A stretch of 18,201 nucleotides of DNA from an uncultured Bacteroides sp. (GCA_900557355.1 USSR01000049.1:1-18201), one strand, 5' to 3'; shown: positions 1-7,395, counted from the stretch's first letter. Notes: generated by a model not told the origin, from the letters alone. Made by a program: numbers and translations.

Positions 1-326
1 CACGGATAACCACGACGGTAGAGGGCCAGCCCGACTTTTTCCAGGTCTTCCCGCATCAGGGGTTCTCCACCAGTGATGATGATACTTACTTTATTGGGAT
101 TTACATAAGGAGTAATGGAATCGATAGTACGCAAAAAATCTTCAGCAGGCATATCTTCCACTGCCGCCATTCGTTTACAGTCACTTCCGCAATGCTTGCA
201 GTGGAGATTACAGCGCAAAGTACACTCCCAGAAGAGCTGCTTCAGAGGGTGCAGTTCTTTCAGGTTATTCCAGATCTTCCGGTTTATTTCCAGAGCAAGC
301 TGTTTACGTAATGAAAGATTATTCAT
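1..326 (-). CDS. Radical SAM enzyme of an rSAM/lipoprotein pair (N-terminal 108 residues; runs off left edge)
   Basis: The reverse strand reads in frame from an ATG at 326 to the window edge. The protein begins MNNLSLRKQLALEINRK. It carries the radical SAM cluster motif Cys39-x3-Cys43-x2-Cys46 (CNLHCKHC), which ligates the [4Fe-4S] cluster that cleaves S-adenosylmethionine. The SAM-contacting GGEP motif is at 86-89. Further cysteines (C35, C50) flank the cluster. The start overlaps the end of the upstream lipoprotein gene by 8 bp (ATGAATAA), so the two are almost certainly translationally coupled. Pairing with a small lipoprotein of this kind is the hallmark of the Bacteroidetes 'rSAM/lipoprotein system', in which the enzyme usually also has a C-terminal SPASM domain. 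That part lies outside the window. The substrate and reaction are unknown; maturation of the lipoprotein is a guess from the pairing. Radical SAM assignment is certain, the subfamily likely. Confidence 0.9.
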   Translation of the reverse strand, partial: MNNLSLRKQLALEINRKIWNNLKELHPLKQLFWECTLRCNLHCKHCGSDCKRMAAVEDMPAEDFLRTIDSITPYVNPNKVSIIITGGEPLMREDLEKVGLALYRRGYP

Positions 327-792
327 TCTTTTTCTTCAGTACAAAATCTACTTCTTTAGTGTCACTGCCTTGATACCAGCCTTTACCACCTGTCGGCTCC
401 ATTTTTATGTCAGTTGAGTCTGCTTTATAAATACCCGGTGAATCTTCACACACTAAGCGGTATTTACCATAGCCACCTGCCTGCTCATTTAAGAATCGGA
501 ACTCTCCATTCTCTTGAGTATACAGAGTATCAGTGTAATAAGCTCCCATCGGTTCTCCATCCGACGTAAGTTCCTTTACGATAACCCTTGCATCCTTTAC
601 AGGTTCGCGTAGTTCATCGAGTACCTTACCTTTAATCTCAAAACGACAATAAGGTGTTCCATATTCATCAGCCCCCGTCCCGTCACATGCATTAAAACCC
701 AGTAAGACCAATATACCGGACAATATCCGGTTGTAGAAATGTAACCATCGTTTCCTCTCTTCCTTCATTTTCATAGCATTTCTCTTGTTCAT
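319..792 (-). CDS. Radical SAM-associated putative lipoprotein
   Basis: A 157-residue protein with a charged N-terminus, a hydrophobic stretch (about 19-35) and a lipobox ending LLGFNAC, which puts the lipidated cysteine at 36. The acidic DGTGADE after it fits a Bacteroidetes surface-export signal. The mature part starts with a YGTPYCRFEIKGKV stretch, then a small carboxypeptidase-regulatory/Ig-like beta domain (EPVKDARVIV, ENGEFRF), and ends in a Lys-rich tail. This layout matches the lipoprotein partner of the rSAM/lipoprotein system; function is unknown. The ATG at 792 is the longest start, but ATGs at 774 and 768 are equally plausible and would give a tighter signal peptide. A TTTG/TATCTTTG promoter lies 54-85 bp upstream, and the radical SAM gene overlaps the 3' end by 8 bp. 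Confidence 0.85.
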   Translation of the reverse strand: MNKRNAMKMKEERKRWLHFYNRILSGILVLLGFNACDGTGADEYGTPYCRFEIKGKVLDELREPVKDARVIVKELTSDGEPMGAYYTDTLYTQENGEFRFLNEQAGGYGKYRLVCEDSPGIYKADSTDIKMEPTGGKGWYQGSDTKEVDFVLKKKNE

Positions 793-845
793 TCTTAAAT
801 TAGATATCCTTTTTGTAAAATGCTGTTCTTTTGGAAATACTGCAC

Positions 846-877
846 CAAAGATAACTTTTTATCTGCAATAATTCAAA
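846..877 (-). promoter_or_regulatory. Bacteroides-type promoter of the lipoprotein/radical SAM operon
   Basis: On the minus strand TTTG (877-874) is followed after 20 bp by TATCTTTG (853-846). This fits the Bacteroides primary sigma factor consensus (-33 TTTG, -7 TAnnTTTG). Transcription would begin near 840, giving a leader of about 47 nt before the ATG at 792. Confidence 0.7.
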
Positions 878-908
878 ATATTTGTCAGTATTCCGTATAA
901 AGATTTCA

Positions 909-916
909 TATCTTTG
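909..916 (+). promoter_or_regulatory. -7 element of the ravA-viaA promoter
   Basis: TATCTTTG matches the Bacteroides -7 consensus TAnnTTTG and ends 39 bp before the ravA ATG. The nearest TTTG (881-884) is 24 bp upstream, a little farther than usual, so the -33 element is uncertain. The element is back to back with the promoter of the leftward lipoprotein operon. Confidence 0.55.
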
Positions 917-955
917 AAGCTTCATACCTAAAATGAAGTGTAAACAAGAAGAATT

Positions 956-2566
956 ATGGACATCAGAAACAGAATACAACAACTATTAACCGCCATCAAC
1001 CAAGGGGTTTACGAGAAGGATACTGAACTCAGCTTGTCACTATTGGCAGCATTGGCAGGCGAAAGTGTTCTCTTGCTGGGTCCTCCGGGGGTAGCTAAGT
1101 CCATGGTGGCGCGTAGACTAAAATCTGCCTTTAAGGGAGCAAAAGCTTTTGAATATCTGATGTCACGCTTTTCTACTCCCGACGAGATATTCGGTCCTAT
1201 CAGCATCAACCGACTGAAAGAGTTTGATAAATACGAACGTGCCATTGATGGGTATCTGCCTACGGCAAGCGTAGTGTTTCTGGATGAGATATGGAAAGCG
1301 GGACCTGCCATACAAAATTCATTGCTCACCGCCATCAACGAGAAAATCTATCGGAATGGCGATAGCAAAATTAAGTTACCACTAAAACTTCTGATTGCCG
1401 CCAGTAACGAGTTACCAGCACACGGCGAAGGACTCGAGGCTCTGTGGGATCGGTTCCTGCTGCGTATCATCTGCACCTGTGTAAAGGACGAACAGACTTT
1501 TTACAACATGCTGCTCGATGACAACGATAAAGAAATAAACGTGCCTTCAGAACTGCAAATCAGTGAAGAAGAATATGCAGACTGGCGCGGACAGATCAAC
1601 CGGATTTCACTATCTGCCGAGATTCTGCACTACATTACGAACGTTCGCCGCCAACTGAAACGGCTTCTACTGGATGATGAAGGCACTGCCCGAAACGTAT
1701 ATATAAGCGACCGCCGCTGGAAAAACATTGTACAATTGCTGAAAGCCTCAGCTTTCATTAACGGACGTACAGAGGTCAACTCATCAGACTTGCTGCCCCT
1801 ATACCATTGTTTGTGGAATGAGGTAGATGAATGTGAGCCGATTCATCAATTGGTCATCCGGGAGCTATTCACCTCCTGCCTGGAAAAAATGGAAGAAATC
1901 ACTGAAGCGATTAAAAGCGACATCCGGATCAGTCGTGTACGCCAGGCTTTGGAAGACTTCAAGAACAACTGTTCCCCCAGGAATGAGCTGGAAATTACAG
2001 ACTATTTCTATTACCATGTAGGGGAACACGGAACAGGTCATACATATATCTTTGCCGTAGACTATCTGGCTCTGAAAGAACAGAAGAAAGAAAATGCGCC
2101 GAAACAAGCTGTTATCTATCCCGACCCATTGAATCCGGGACGTTCCATCATTCGTTGTTACCCGGGCGGAACCCCCTCATCATCTGCCTCCCAGCAACGG
2201 GTAAACCTGTACAGGGAAGGAACGGAATACCTGTTGATAGACGGCGTACGATATCCGATGAGCCAAAGGAAAAAAGGAGAAAAAACACTCCCTGCATCCG
2301 GCAAATCCTCTCAAAGCCTGTTCGACAAATTGCCTCAGATTACTCCCCGCAATTACCGGAACGAGTTGAATCAACTCTTCCAGCAACTATCAATCCTCAC
2401 CAGTTCCTTATGTACGGACAACCTGTTCGTCGCACCGGCTGATAAAGAGTTAATCATCCGCTACTCGGATGAAGTATTAAAAAGACTGCGGAATGTAGAG
2501 ATCGAAGAGGAAAAGTTACAATTCAATTTGCAGCAATATGGCGGGGCTAACCAAAAAGAAGTATGA
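956..2566 (+). CDS. ravA: RavA-type MoxR-family AAA+ ATPase
   Basis: A 536-residue AAA+ ATPase of the MoxR/RavA group. Walker A is GPPGVAKS (42-49), Walker B VVFLDE (106-111), sensor-1 Asn is N151 in AASNELP, and a WDRF arginine (R166) follows. The N-terminal AAA+ module resembles E. coli RavA closely, while the C-terminal ~200 residues are Gln/Asn/Ser-rich and diverged. In E. coli, RavA forms hexamers and works with ViaA as a chaperone-like pair affecting respiratory complexes and aminoglycoside sensitivity; it also binds the lysine decarboxylase LdcI. No ldcI or respiratory gene is adjacent here, so that partner cannot be assumed. The start at 956 follows a TATCTTTG element by 39 bp. The gene overlaps viaA by 29 bp. 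The family and pairing are secure, the cellular role in Bacteroides is not. Confidence 0.88.
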   Translation: MDIRNRIQQLLTAINQGVYEKDTELSLSLLAALAGESVLLLGPPGVAKSMVARRLKSAFKGAKAFEYLMSRFSTPDEIFGPISINRLKEFDKYERAIDGYLPTASVVFLDEIWKAGPAIQNSLLTAINEKIYRNGDSKIKLPLKLLIAASNELPAHGEGLEALWDRFLLRIICTCVKDEQTFYNMLLDDNDKEINVPSELQISEEEYADWRGQINRISLSAEILHYITNVRRQLKRLLLDDEGTARNVYISDRRWKNIVQLLKASAFINGRTEVNSSDLLPLYHCLWNEVDECEPIHQLVIRELFTSCLEKMEEITEAIKSDIRISRVRQALEDFKNNCSPRNELEITDYFYYHVGEHGTGHTYIFAVDYLALKEQKKENAPKQAVIYPDPLNPGRSIIRCYPGGTPSSSASQQRVNLYREGTEYLLIDGVRYPMSQRKKGEKTLPASGKSSQSLFDKLPQITPRNYRNELNQLFQQLSILTSSLCTDNLFVAPADKELIIRYSDEVLKRLRNVEIEEEKLQFNLQQYGGANQKEV

Positions 2567-3998
2567 CATCCACTTCTATACAAAGATAGTCGAGAAATTT
2601 GTGCAGACAGGAGAATGCGCCAAGACTCTATACGGCGAAACGGAAGATCCCCTGTTGCTCTATCTACTGGCCATCATGAACAATCCTTCCATCAGAGTTC
2701 TGGTGTTAGGCGATGAGGTTCGTGCACGCATATTCTATGACATCACCACACAGTTTGTCTGGCAGTTTCTTGAACAGGAAAAGTTTCAGATGCAAAGAGC
2801 TCAATCTGAACTTGGAGAGATGGAAAGTGCCTTGAACTGGATTAAGGAGAAGCGGGACGGTTGGCAAGCATTATTAAGAAAAATCAAAGACGATTATAAA
2901 GAAAATGCTTTCGATGAACCGTTCTACGAACACATGTTCGGAGATAAAGATAAGCAGCATGACTCTACTGTCTGGGAGAAAATGCTGAAAGACTGGGAAG
3001 ATTCTTTTCATCAGAAGCAACAGGAGCAGAAAGAGAAAAACCTGGATATCAAGAAGGACTTTCTGGAAAAGAAACTAAAAACCAGCCTGAATAAGATACC
3101 GGAATATCTGGAAGAGCACCAAGTGGATAAAGAAGAGTTCTATCAGGCATGGAGCATGATGAACGGGCTATGGAATACCATAGATTTCGAGAATATCCGG
3201 AAGATTGTAAAACTGCAAAAGGAATATCCCGAACTGCTGAAAGTAGCCAACCGTATGGGGCGAATAGCCGACGATGAGGGTAGCAAACAAGTATATGTGA
3301 CGGAAGGCAGTGCCTATAAACTGGCTCACTCTCAAAAGAGTGACATTTTGGGTGTCACCATCGGCAATGACCTGAATGCCCTGCTCCCCTCGGAACTGCT
3401 ATACTATGCAGACAATGAGCTGCAAGATGTCTTTATGCTGAAATACTTCACACAGAAGCTGCAAACCTTCCGTTACAAATCGGAAATCATGCAACCCTCC
3501 AGACGTCTGGAAGTAAAACCGGCAGTCCTGAAAGGCCCTATGATTGTATGCCTCGATACCTCGGGCAGCATGACCGGAAAACCGGAGAAGATGGCTAATT
3601 CCCTACTGATAAAGCTCATAGAGATTGCAGAACTTCAAAACAGGGAGTGTTTTCTGATTTCATTCTCCGTATCCACCAAAACCATTGATATACGACGCGA
3701 CCGATTGAAACTAATGGAATTCTTCAGCCATCCTTTTAGTGGAGACACAGATGCCACCCAAATGCTGAAAGACACTTTCAGAATGCTTGATGAAAACCGC
3801 TACATGAATGCAGATGTCTTACTTATCAGCGATTATCGCATCCCTGAATGTAAACCGGAATTATTAGAACAAATGAGTGTACACCGTGAAAAGGGTACTC
3901 GCTTTTACGGTCTGCAAATCGGCATTGCCCCGAACGAATGGACGGAACATTTCGATCATATCTACCGAGTAGAGTATCACGTAGACCGTAAATATTAG
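2538..3998 (+). CDS. viaA: ViaA-type VWA-domain protein, partner of RavA
   Basis: A 486-residue protein with a long helical N-terminal half (many charged, coiled-coil-like stretches around 85-185) and a C-terminal von Willebrand factor A domain. The metal-ion-dependent adhesion site is complete: DTSGS at 340-344, Thr in GDTDAT near 404-407, and Asp432 in ISDYRIP. Phrases such as YPELLKVANRMGR and LLPSELLYYADNELQDVF match the conserved ViaA core, and the length is close to E. coli ViaA. ViaA binds RavA and stimulates its ATPase. The start lies 26 bp inside the end of ravA in another frame. The ATG at 2563 that overlaps the ravA stop is out of frame and was not used. The gene ends 9 bp before the end of a convergent gene, with no clear terminator hairpin between them. 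Confidence 0.88.
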   Translation: MAGLTKKKYDIHFYTKIVEKFVQTGECAKTLYGETEDPLLLYLLAIMNNPSIRVLVLGDEVRARIFYDITTQFVWQFLEQEKFQMQRAQSELGEMESALNWIKEKRDGWQALLRKIKDDYKENAFDEPFYEHMFGDKDKQHDSTVWEKMLKDWEDSFHQKQQEQKEKNLDIKKDFLEKKLKTSLNKIPEYLEEHQVDKEEFYQAWSMMNGLWNTIDFENIRKIVKLQKEYPELLKVANRMGRIADDEGSKQVYVTEGSAYKLAHSQKSDILGVTIGNDLNALLPSELLYYADNELQDVFMLKYFTQKLQTFRYKSEIMQPSRRLEVKPAVLKGPMIVCLDTSGSMTGKPEKMANSLLIKLIEIAELQNRECFLISFSVSTKTIDIRRDRLKLMEFFSHPFSGDTDATQMLKDTFRMLDENRYMNADVLLISDYRIPECKPELLEQMSVHREKGTRFYGLQIGIAPNEWTEHFDHIYRVEYHVDRKY

Positions 3999-4007
3999 AC
4001 CGGCTCG

Positions 4008-5144
4008 TCAGTTCCGCAACAGCCACATCCCCATAAAACGGTCGTAAACCATATATCCGTCAGCAGATTTATAAACAAGCTCTTTCTCCACCAACGATTT
4101 CAAAGCTGCATTGACACTGCTCGGAGTCTTCAGCCCATGCCCCAAAATAAACTCTCCACTATTGGGTGCCGTTACTTTCCCTTCATGCGCGATAGCTTTC
4201 ATCAGCGCCAGCTGATTGTCCGTCAACATAATGATCAGATTCTGATAAACAGGCGTATTTTCTTCAAGGAGTCCCATCAATACTTGTTCTGCCTGAGTGG
4301 CATCTACAACCGATTCATTTCGCTCATACAACCGATTCAGCATTGCCTGCATATACCAAGTATGTCCCTCAAAGCGGCTATATATCCAATGAAATACAGA
4401 TTTATCCAACTTTTGCCCCCGCAACTCAAAAAAGTTCCTTGCAAACCGATAATAGGACTCTTCATCAATCTCACGAAGCACCATCAATTGAGTACTCTGA
4501 TAGAAAGGACGCTTGGCGGAAACAAACATCTCCTGCATCAAATGCTGACTGCTACCTGCAAAGATGAAACGGACATTCGGGATAAACTGGATATAAGAAC
4601 GAAGCAACGCTTCCGTGCCTTCCTCAGGATAAGAAGTGATTTGCTGAAACTCATCAATAGCCAAATAACAATTCTTACCGGAAGCAGCCATATAATCGAA
4701 GATTTCCTTCAATGTCTGTTCAGACTTATCGGCAACAAAGTCTAACGTAACTGTAGGAACTCCCGTCAACTCATCCGCACTGATCACCGGACGACAGGAA
4801 CGAAAAAAGGAGGTAAGTTTATGCAAAGCACTCTCACTAAGCGTATCAAGTCGCCCTAATACAGTCTTTGCCAACAAACGAACCAAAGAGGATAAATCGC
4901 GCGTAGCAAAAATATCCATATAGAAACAGGCAACTTCCGGCTTCTGCTCTTGCAGGGTATAGAAGACATTTTTTATCAATCCCGTCTTACCCATACGGCG
5001 AGGTGCTATCAATGTCAGGTTTCGTTCATTCTCCAAAGCCGACAATATCTGTTGTGTCTCAGCTTCACGATCACAGAAATAACGAGGACTCGCATAACCA
5101 TACACTAAAAAAGGATTCCGGGGTTGTATCTTCTGAGCTTTCAT
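4008..5144 (-). CDS. Archaeal-type AAA ATPase with C-terminal winged helix
   Basis: A 378-residue ATPase starting MKAQKIQPRNPFLVYG. It has a P-loop APRRMGKT (47-54), Walker B YLAIDEF (160-166), and a sensor-like RFIFAGSSQ segment. A C-terminal winged-helix domain with the usual LKTPSSVNAALKSLVEKEL and YDRFMGMWL features follows. This is the ATPase_2/DUF234-type family, common in Archaea and Bacteroidetes in many copies. Its cellular job is unknown; DNA-binding or STAND-like signalling roles are proposed for relatives. The frame stays open upstream to an ATG at 5216, but that ATG overlaps the -33 box of the predicted promoter, so 5144 (or 5153) is preferred. Its leader is a diverged copy of the leader of the next gene upstream, which suggests shared control. 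Confidence 0.8.
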   Translation of the reverse strand: MKAQKIQPRNPFLVYGYASPRYFCDREAETQQILSALENERNLTLIAPRRMGKTGLIKNVFYTLQEQKPEVACFYMDIFATRDLSSLVRLLAKTVLGRLDTLSESALHKLTSFFRSCRPVISADELTGVPTVTLDFVADKSEQTLKEIFDYMAASGKNCYLAIDEFQQITSYPEEGTEALLRSYIQFIPNVRFIFAGSSQHLMQEMFVSAKRPFYQSTQLMVLREIDEESYYRFARNFFELRGQKLDKSVFHWIYSRFEGHTWYMQAMLNRLYERNESVVDATQAEQVLMGLLEENTPVYQNLIIMLTDNQLALMKAIAHEGKVTAPNSGEFILGHGLKTPSSVNAALKSLVEKELVYKSADGYMVYDRFMGMWLLRN

Positions 5145-5150
5145 AAGCAG

Positions 5151-5237
5151 CATTACATATTTTACGTTACACTTTTTACGTAACACAAAATACGGAATAA
5201 ATATTGGATAAAGCAAATAGGCGCAAACATTTAACCT
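5151..5237. repeat. Duplicated promoter/leader element, copy A (14-bp-phased GTAACGTAAA boxes)
   Basis: This ~87-bp stretch aligns with 5958-6044 at roughly 80% identity by eye. On the minus strand it reads promoter, then GTTACGTAAAAAGT and GTAACGTAAAATAT in tandem (starts 14 nt apart, at 5184 and 5170), then a partial third unit GTAA beginning at 5156. The boxes lie just downstream of the predicted transcription start. This position suits an operator or an RNA leader element. Confidence 0.75.
5186..5217 (-). promoter_or_regulatory. Predicted promoter of the archaeal-type ATPase gene
   Basis: Minus-strand TTTG (5217-5214), a 21-bp spacer and TATTTTG (5192-5186, one T short of TAnnTTTG). The same layout is conserved in the duplicated leader upstream of the HAD gene, which supports it as real. 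Transcription would start near 5180, right at the 14-bp boxes. Confidence 0.5.
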
Positions 5238-5243
5238 GTATTA

Positions 5244-5936
5244 TTAAAGCCAGCCCAACAATTCCATCGGATTTTTCATCTGTTTCAGTCTGGGATGGTT
5301 GAATGTATCCACCACCTCATGCTGCCACATCACCTCAAAAGGAATGTGTACTCCGTATCCCCCGATAGCCAGTACCGGCTTAATATCGGATTTCAAAGAA
5401 TTACCGATCATCAGGAATTCTTCCGGAGCGACCTGAAGGACTTGCAGCAGACGAGTATATTCTTTCTCCATCTTATCAGACATTATTTCAATATGATCAA
5501 AATAAGGCATCAGTCCGGAACGTTGCAATTTACGCTCCTGATCCAACAAATCACCTTTCGTAGCCACTACCAGGCGATAGTCCCCTTGTTCTTTCAAGGC
5601 TTTCAGAGTTTCTTCCACACCGGGTAGCAATTCAATCGGCATCTGGAGCAGAGATTTACCTAAAAGAATTATTTGCTGTATCTTCTCTGCTGAAATCTTC
5701 TGTCCGCTCACCCGCAAAGCCGTTTCAACCATTGAGATGGTGAATGCTTTGGCACCATAGCCCAAACATTCCAAATTTCCCATTTCTGTTTTAAACAACT
5801 CTGCCGAAATTTCTTCAGTACTTCCGTATTCACTCAGTAAGTCTGTATATTTTCGTTCCACTTCTTGAAAAAATGGCTCGTTACTCCAAAGGGTATCATC
5901 TGCATCGAAAGCTATGACTTTAATAGCATGTTTCAT
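5244..5936 (-). CDS. HAD-superfamily hydrolase (YjjG-like)
   Basis: A 230-residue cytoplasmic phosphohydrolase with all four HAD motifs: DADDT (11-15, nucleophile D11 and acid D13), Thr126 in VATKGD, lysine K155/K158 in DKMEKE, and IGNSLKSDI (177-185, Mg2+-binding D184). A helical cap fills residues ~17-100. It resembles the haloacid-dehalogenase/5'-nucleotidase YjjG class; the substrate cannot be told from sequence. The ATG at 5936 sits about 50 nt downstream of the predicted transcription start. The stop is 7 bp from the leader repeat of the downstream ATPase gene, so the two genes probably each have their own promoter and may be co-regulated. Confidence 0.85.
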   Translation of the reverse strand: MKHAIKVIAFDADDTLWSNEPFFQEVERKYTDLLSEYGSTEEISAELFKTEMGNLECLGYGAKAFTISMVETALRVSGQKISAEKIQQIILLGKSLLQMPIELLPGVEETLKALKEQGDYRLVVATKGDLLDQERKLQRSGLMPYFDHIEIMSDKMEKEYTRLLQVLQVAPEEFLMIGNSLKSDIKPVLAIGGYGVHIPFEVMWQHEVVDTFNHPRLKQMKNPMELLGWL

Positions 5937-5957
5937 CTTCTCTATTTTTATAAATAG

Positions 5958-6044
5958 TATTACGCACTTTACGTTACATGTTTTACGTTATACAAAACAC
6001 GGAATAAATATCGAGCAAAGCAAATGAGGAACATTTTTTAACCT
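5958..6044. repeat. Duplicated promoter/leader element, copy B
   Basis: Second copy of the element at 5151-5237, in the same orientation relative to its gene. On the minus strand it has ATAACGTAAAACAT and GTAACGTAAAGTGC in tandem, then GTAA, with the same 14-nt phase. The core CGGAATAAATAT and the upstream AAGCAAAT are unchanged between copies. Confidence 0.75.
5993..6024 (-). promoter_or_regulatory. Predicted promoter of the HAD gene
   Basis: Minus-strand TTTG (6024-6021), a 21-bp spacer and TGTTTTG (5999-5993). The -7 match is weaker than in copy A (G for A), but the spacing is identical in both duplicates. Confidence 0.4.
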
Positions 6045-6079
6045 CTTTCTTTTCAAAAACAAACTCAAAAAGCTACACG

Positions 6080-6219
6080 GGGCATACTTGAAACATACTT
6101 GCTCCGTACCAACCCCACACTTTCTCCACCCAGAGGTACTTCCAGCTGGAGAAAGTACGGAGCAAATATGGTTCTGATATAGCTCAGGTACGGTTCAAAT
6201 ATGATTGGAAGATAGCTCT
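6080..6219. repeat. Intergenic cluster of inverted and direct repeats
   Basis: The 492-bp gap 5937-6428 holds no convincing gene but does hold this cluster. TTGCTCCGTA (6099-6108) and ACTTTCTCCA (6119-6128) pair with the contiguous TGGAGAAAGT (6147-6156) and TACGGAGCAA (6156-6165). Only a 10-nt insert (6109-6118) interrupts the left arm. Two imperfect 32-bp direct units follow at 6155-6186 and 6188-6219 (33-bp period). The core CAAATATG occurs at 6163 and 6196, and its inverted form CATACTTG at 6083 and 6094. It could be a mobile intergenic repeat or a structured RNA/regulator-binding region. Confidence 0.65.
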
Positions 6220-6232
6220 AATAGCACCTATA

Positions 6233-6248
6233 TATATTTTAAAATATA
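6233..6248. repeat. 16-bp perfect AT palindrome
   Basis: TATATTTTAAAATATA is a perfect palindrome made only of A and T, between the repeat cluster and the acyltransferase promoter candidate. It might be a binding site for a dimeric regulator, but chance is possible in such AT-rich sequence. Confidence 0.35.
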
Positions 6249-6300
6249 GTTACATTATCATAAAGAAGTATTATTATCCTGTTTTTTATAAAAAGCTATC

Positions 6301-6308
6301 TATTTTTG
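6301..6308 (+). promoter_or_regulatory. Candidate -7 element for the acyltransferase gene
   Basis: TATTTTTG fits TAnnTTTG. No TTTG is found at the expected distance upstream, and the leader to the ATG at 6429 would be about 115 nt, so this is tentative. Confidence 0.3.
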
Positions 6309-6428
6309 TATAGACGAAAGCATTAGCAACGAAATTACACACAAATATGAGACTTATTAAACTATCACGAATCATTACCTTTATGAGATCAGGATGCTAT
6401 TCTTGCAATAACATACAAAACTCAATCT

Positions 6429-7361
6429 ATGGAGCATCGCATTAAAGAATTAGACTATCTGAAAAGCATTCTTATCCTTCTAATGGTTGCTTTCCACCTG
6501 GTATATATAGGAGATAAATATCCTTATATCAAACAGATCGTATACACATTCCACATGCCCGCTTTCCTAATCATATCCGGTTATTTGACTAATGTACAGA
6601 AAGATATCAGAAGCTTTATGAGAAAACTATTATGGATTTTCATTCCCTATCTGTGTCTGGAAACAGGTTACGTACTCATGTCGCATATCTTACCCGTGAG
6701 AGAAAATGTACCGGAAATCAGTTCAAGCATTTTATTGCATAAGATATTTATAAAGCCATTGGGTCCCTACTGGTATCTCCACACGCTTATTATCTGTAGT
6801 CTACTATATTACCTGACTTTCCGCTATACCCGCATGAAAACAATATCACAGGCAATATTATTGGGTCTTGGTCTATTCGCAGTATCATACTGGGGTGGAA
6901 TTATAGTGCTTGCCAATGCCATTTACTTCCTTGCAGGGGTAATCATTAAACAAAGCAAATTACCATTTATCCGTATCTTTCAGCCATCGCTTCTTGCCCT
7001 TGTCCCCATGATACTACTCTGCTGTTTTCCAGACAATCTGAACAGAGGGACGCTGGCAGGTATCACTATTACTTATCTGGCTATCATTATATCACTATAT
7101 GCACACAGTTATCTATCCAAGGGGATCAGGCAATGCTCTTATTTTATAGGTAGAAATACTCTTGTCATATTTCTCTTCTCCCCTCTTTTCACAATATTAT
7201 GCAAGATGTTCCTATCATTTTTATTCTTTGAACCCACCGGAATACTTTTTATGATCATATCCGTTGCAATCACCGTAAGTGGATGTATAATAATAGCATG
7301 GAGCTTGGATAAACTACGTTTCTCACGCTTCTTCTTTGGACAAGATGCAATATTAAATTAA
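6429..7361 (+). CDS. Membrane acyltransferase, family 3
   Basis: A 310-residue, very hydrophobic protein with about ten predicted membrane helices. It starts with the family-typical N-terminus: basic/acidic residues, then DYLKSILILLMVAFHL with the conserved His23, and then FHMPAFLIISGYL. This is the acyltransferase_3 (OafA/WecH-like) family, which O-acylates sugars or other envelope molecules at the inner membrane. The sequence is more AT-rich than its neighbours and the gene stands alone between repeat-rich gaps, so it may be a later arrival. Its acceptor could be the glycan made further right, but nothing here proves that. A weak terminator-like hairpin follows. Confidence 0.8.
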   Translation: MEHRIKELDYLKSILILLMVAFHLVYIGDKYPYIKQIVYTFHMPAFLIISGYLTNVQKDIRSFMRKLLWIFIPYLCLETGYVLMSHILPVRENVPEISSSILLHKIFIKPLGPYWYLHTLIICSLLYYLTFRYTRMKTISQAILLGLGLFAVSYWGGIIVLANAIYFLAGVIIKQSKLPFIRIFQPSLLALVPMILLCCFPDNLNRGTLAGITITYLAIIISLYAHSYLSKGIRQCSYFIGRNTLVIFLFSPLFTILCKMFLSFLFFEPTGILFMIISVAITVSGCIIIAWSLDKLRFSRFFFGQDAILN

Positions 7362-7373
7362 CAAGAAGAAATC

Positions 7374-7395
7374 CAGGATTGAAAAACCAATTCTG
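7374..7395 (+). terminator. Weak terminator-like hairpin after the acyltransferase gene
   Basis: CAGGATTG and CAATTCTG can form an 8-bp stem (one G-U pair) around the loop AAAAAC, 12 bp after the stop. No U-run follows, so termination is uncertain. Confidence 0.3.

Noticed and set aside
800..982. 60-residue minus-strand reading frame between the lipoprotein and ravA
   Set aside because: It covers both divergent promoters and the ravA start and shows no protein features.
4137..4745. 202-residue plus-strand frame inside the archaeal-type ATPase gene
   Set aside because: Antisense shadow of a well-supported ATPase; basic, low-complexity composition, no domain.
6347..6445. 32-residue small frame just before the acyltransferase gene (MRLIKLSRIITF...)
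   Set aside because: It overlaps the acyltransferase start out of frame and has no ribosome-binding signal or recognisable feature; an upstream frame acting as a leader peptide cannot be excluded but is unsupported.
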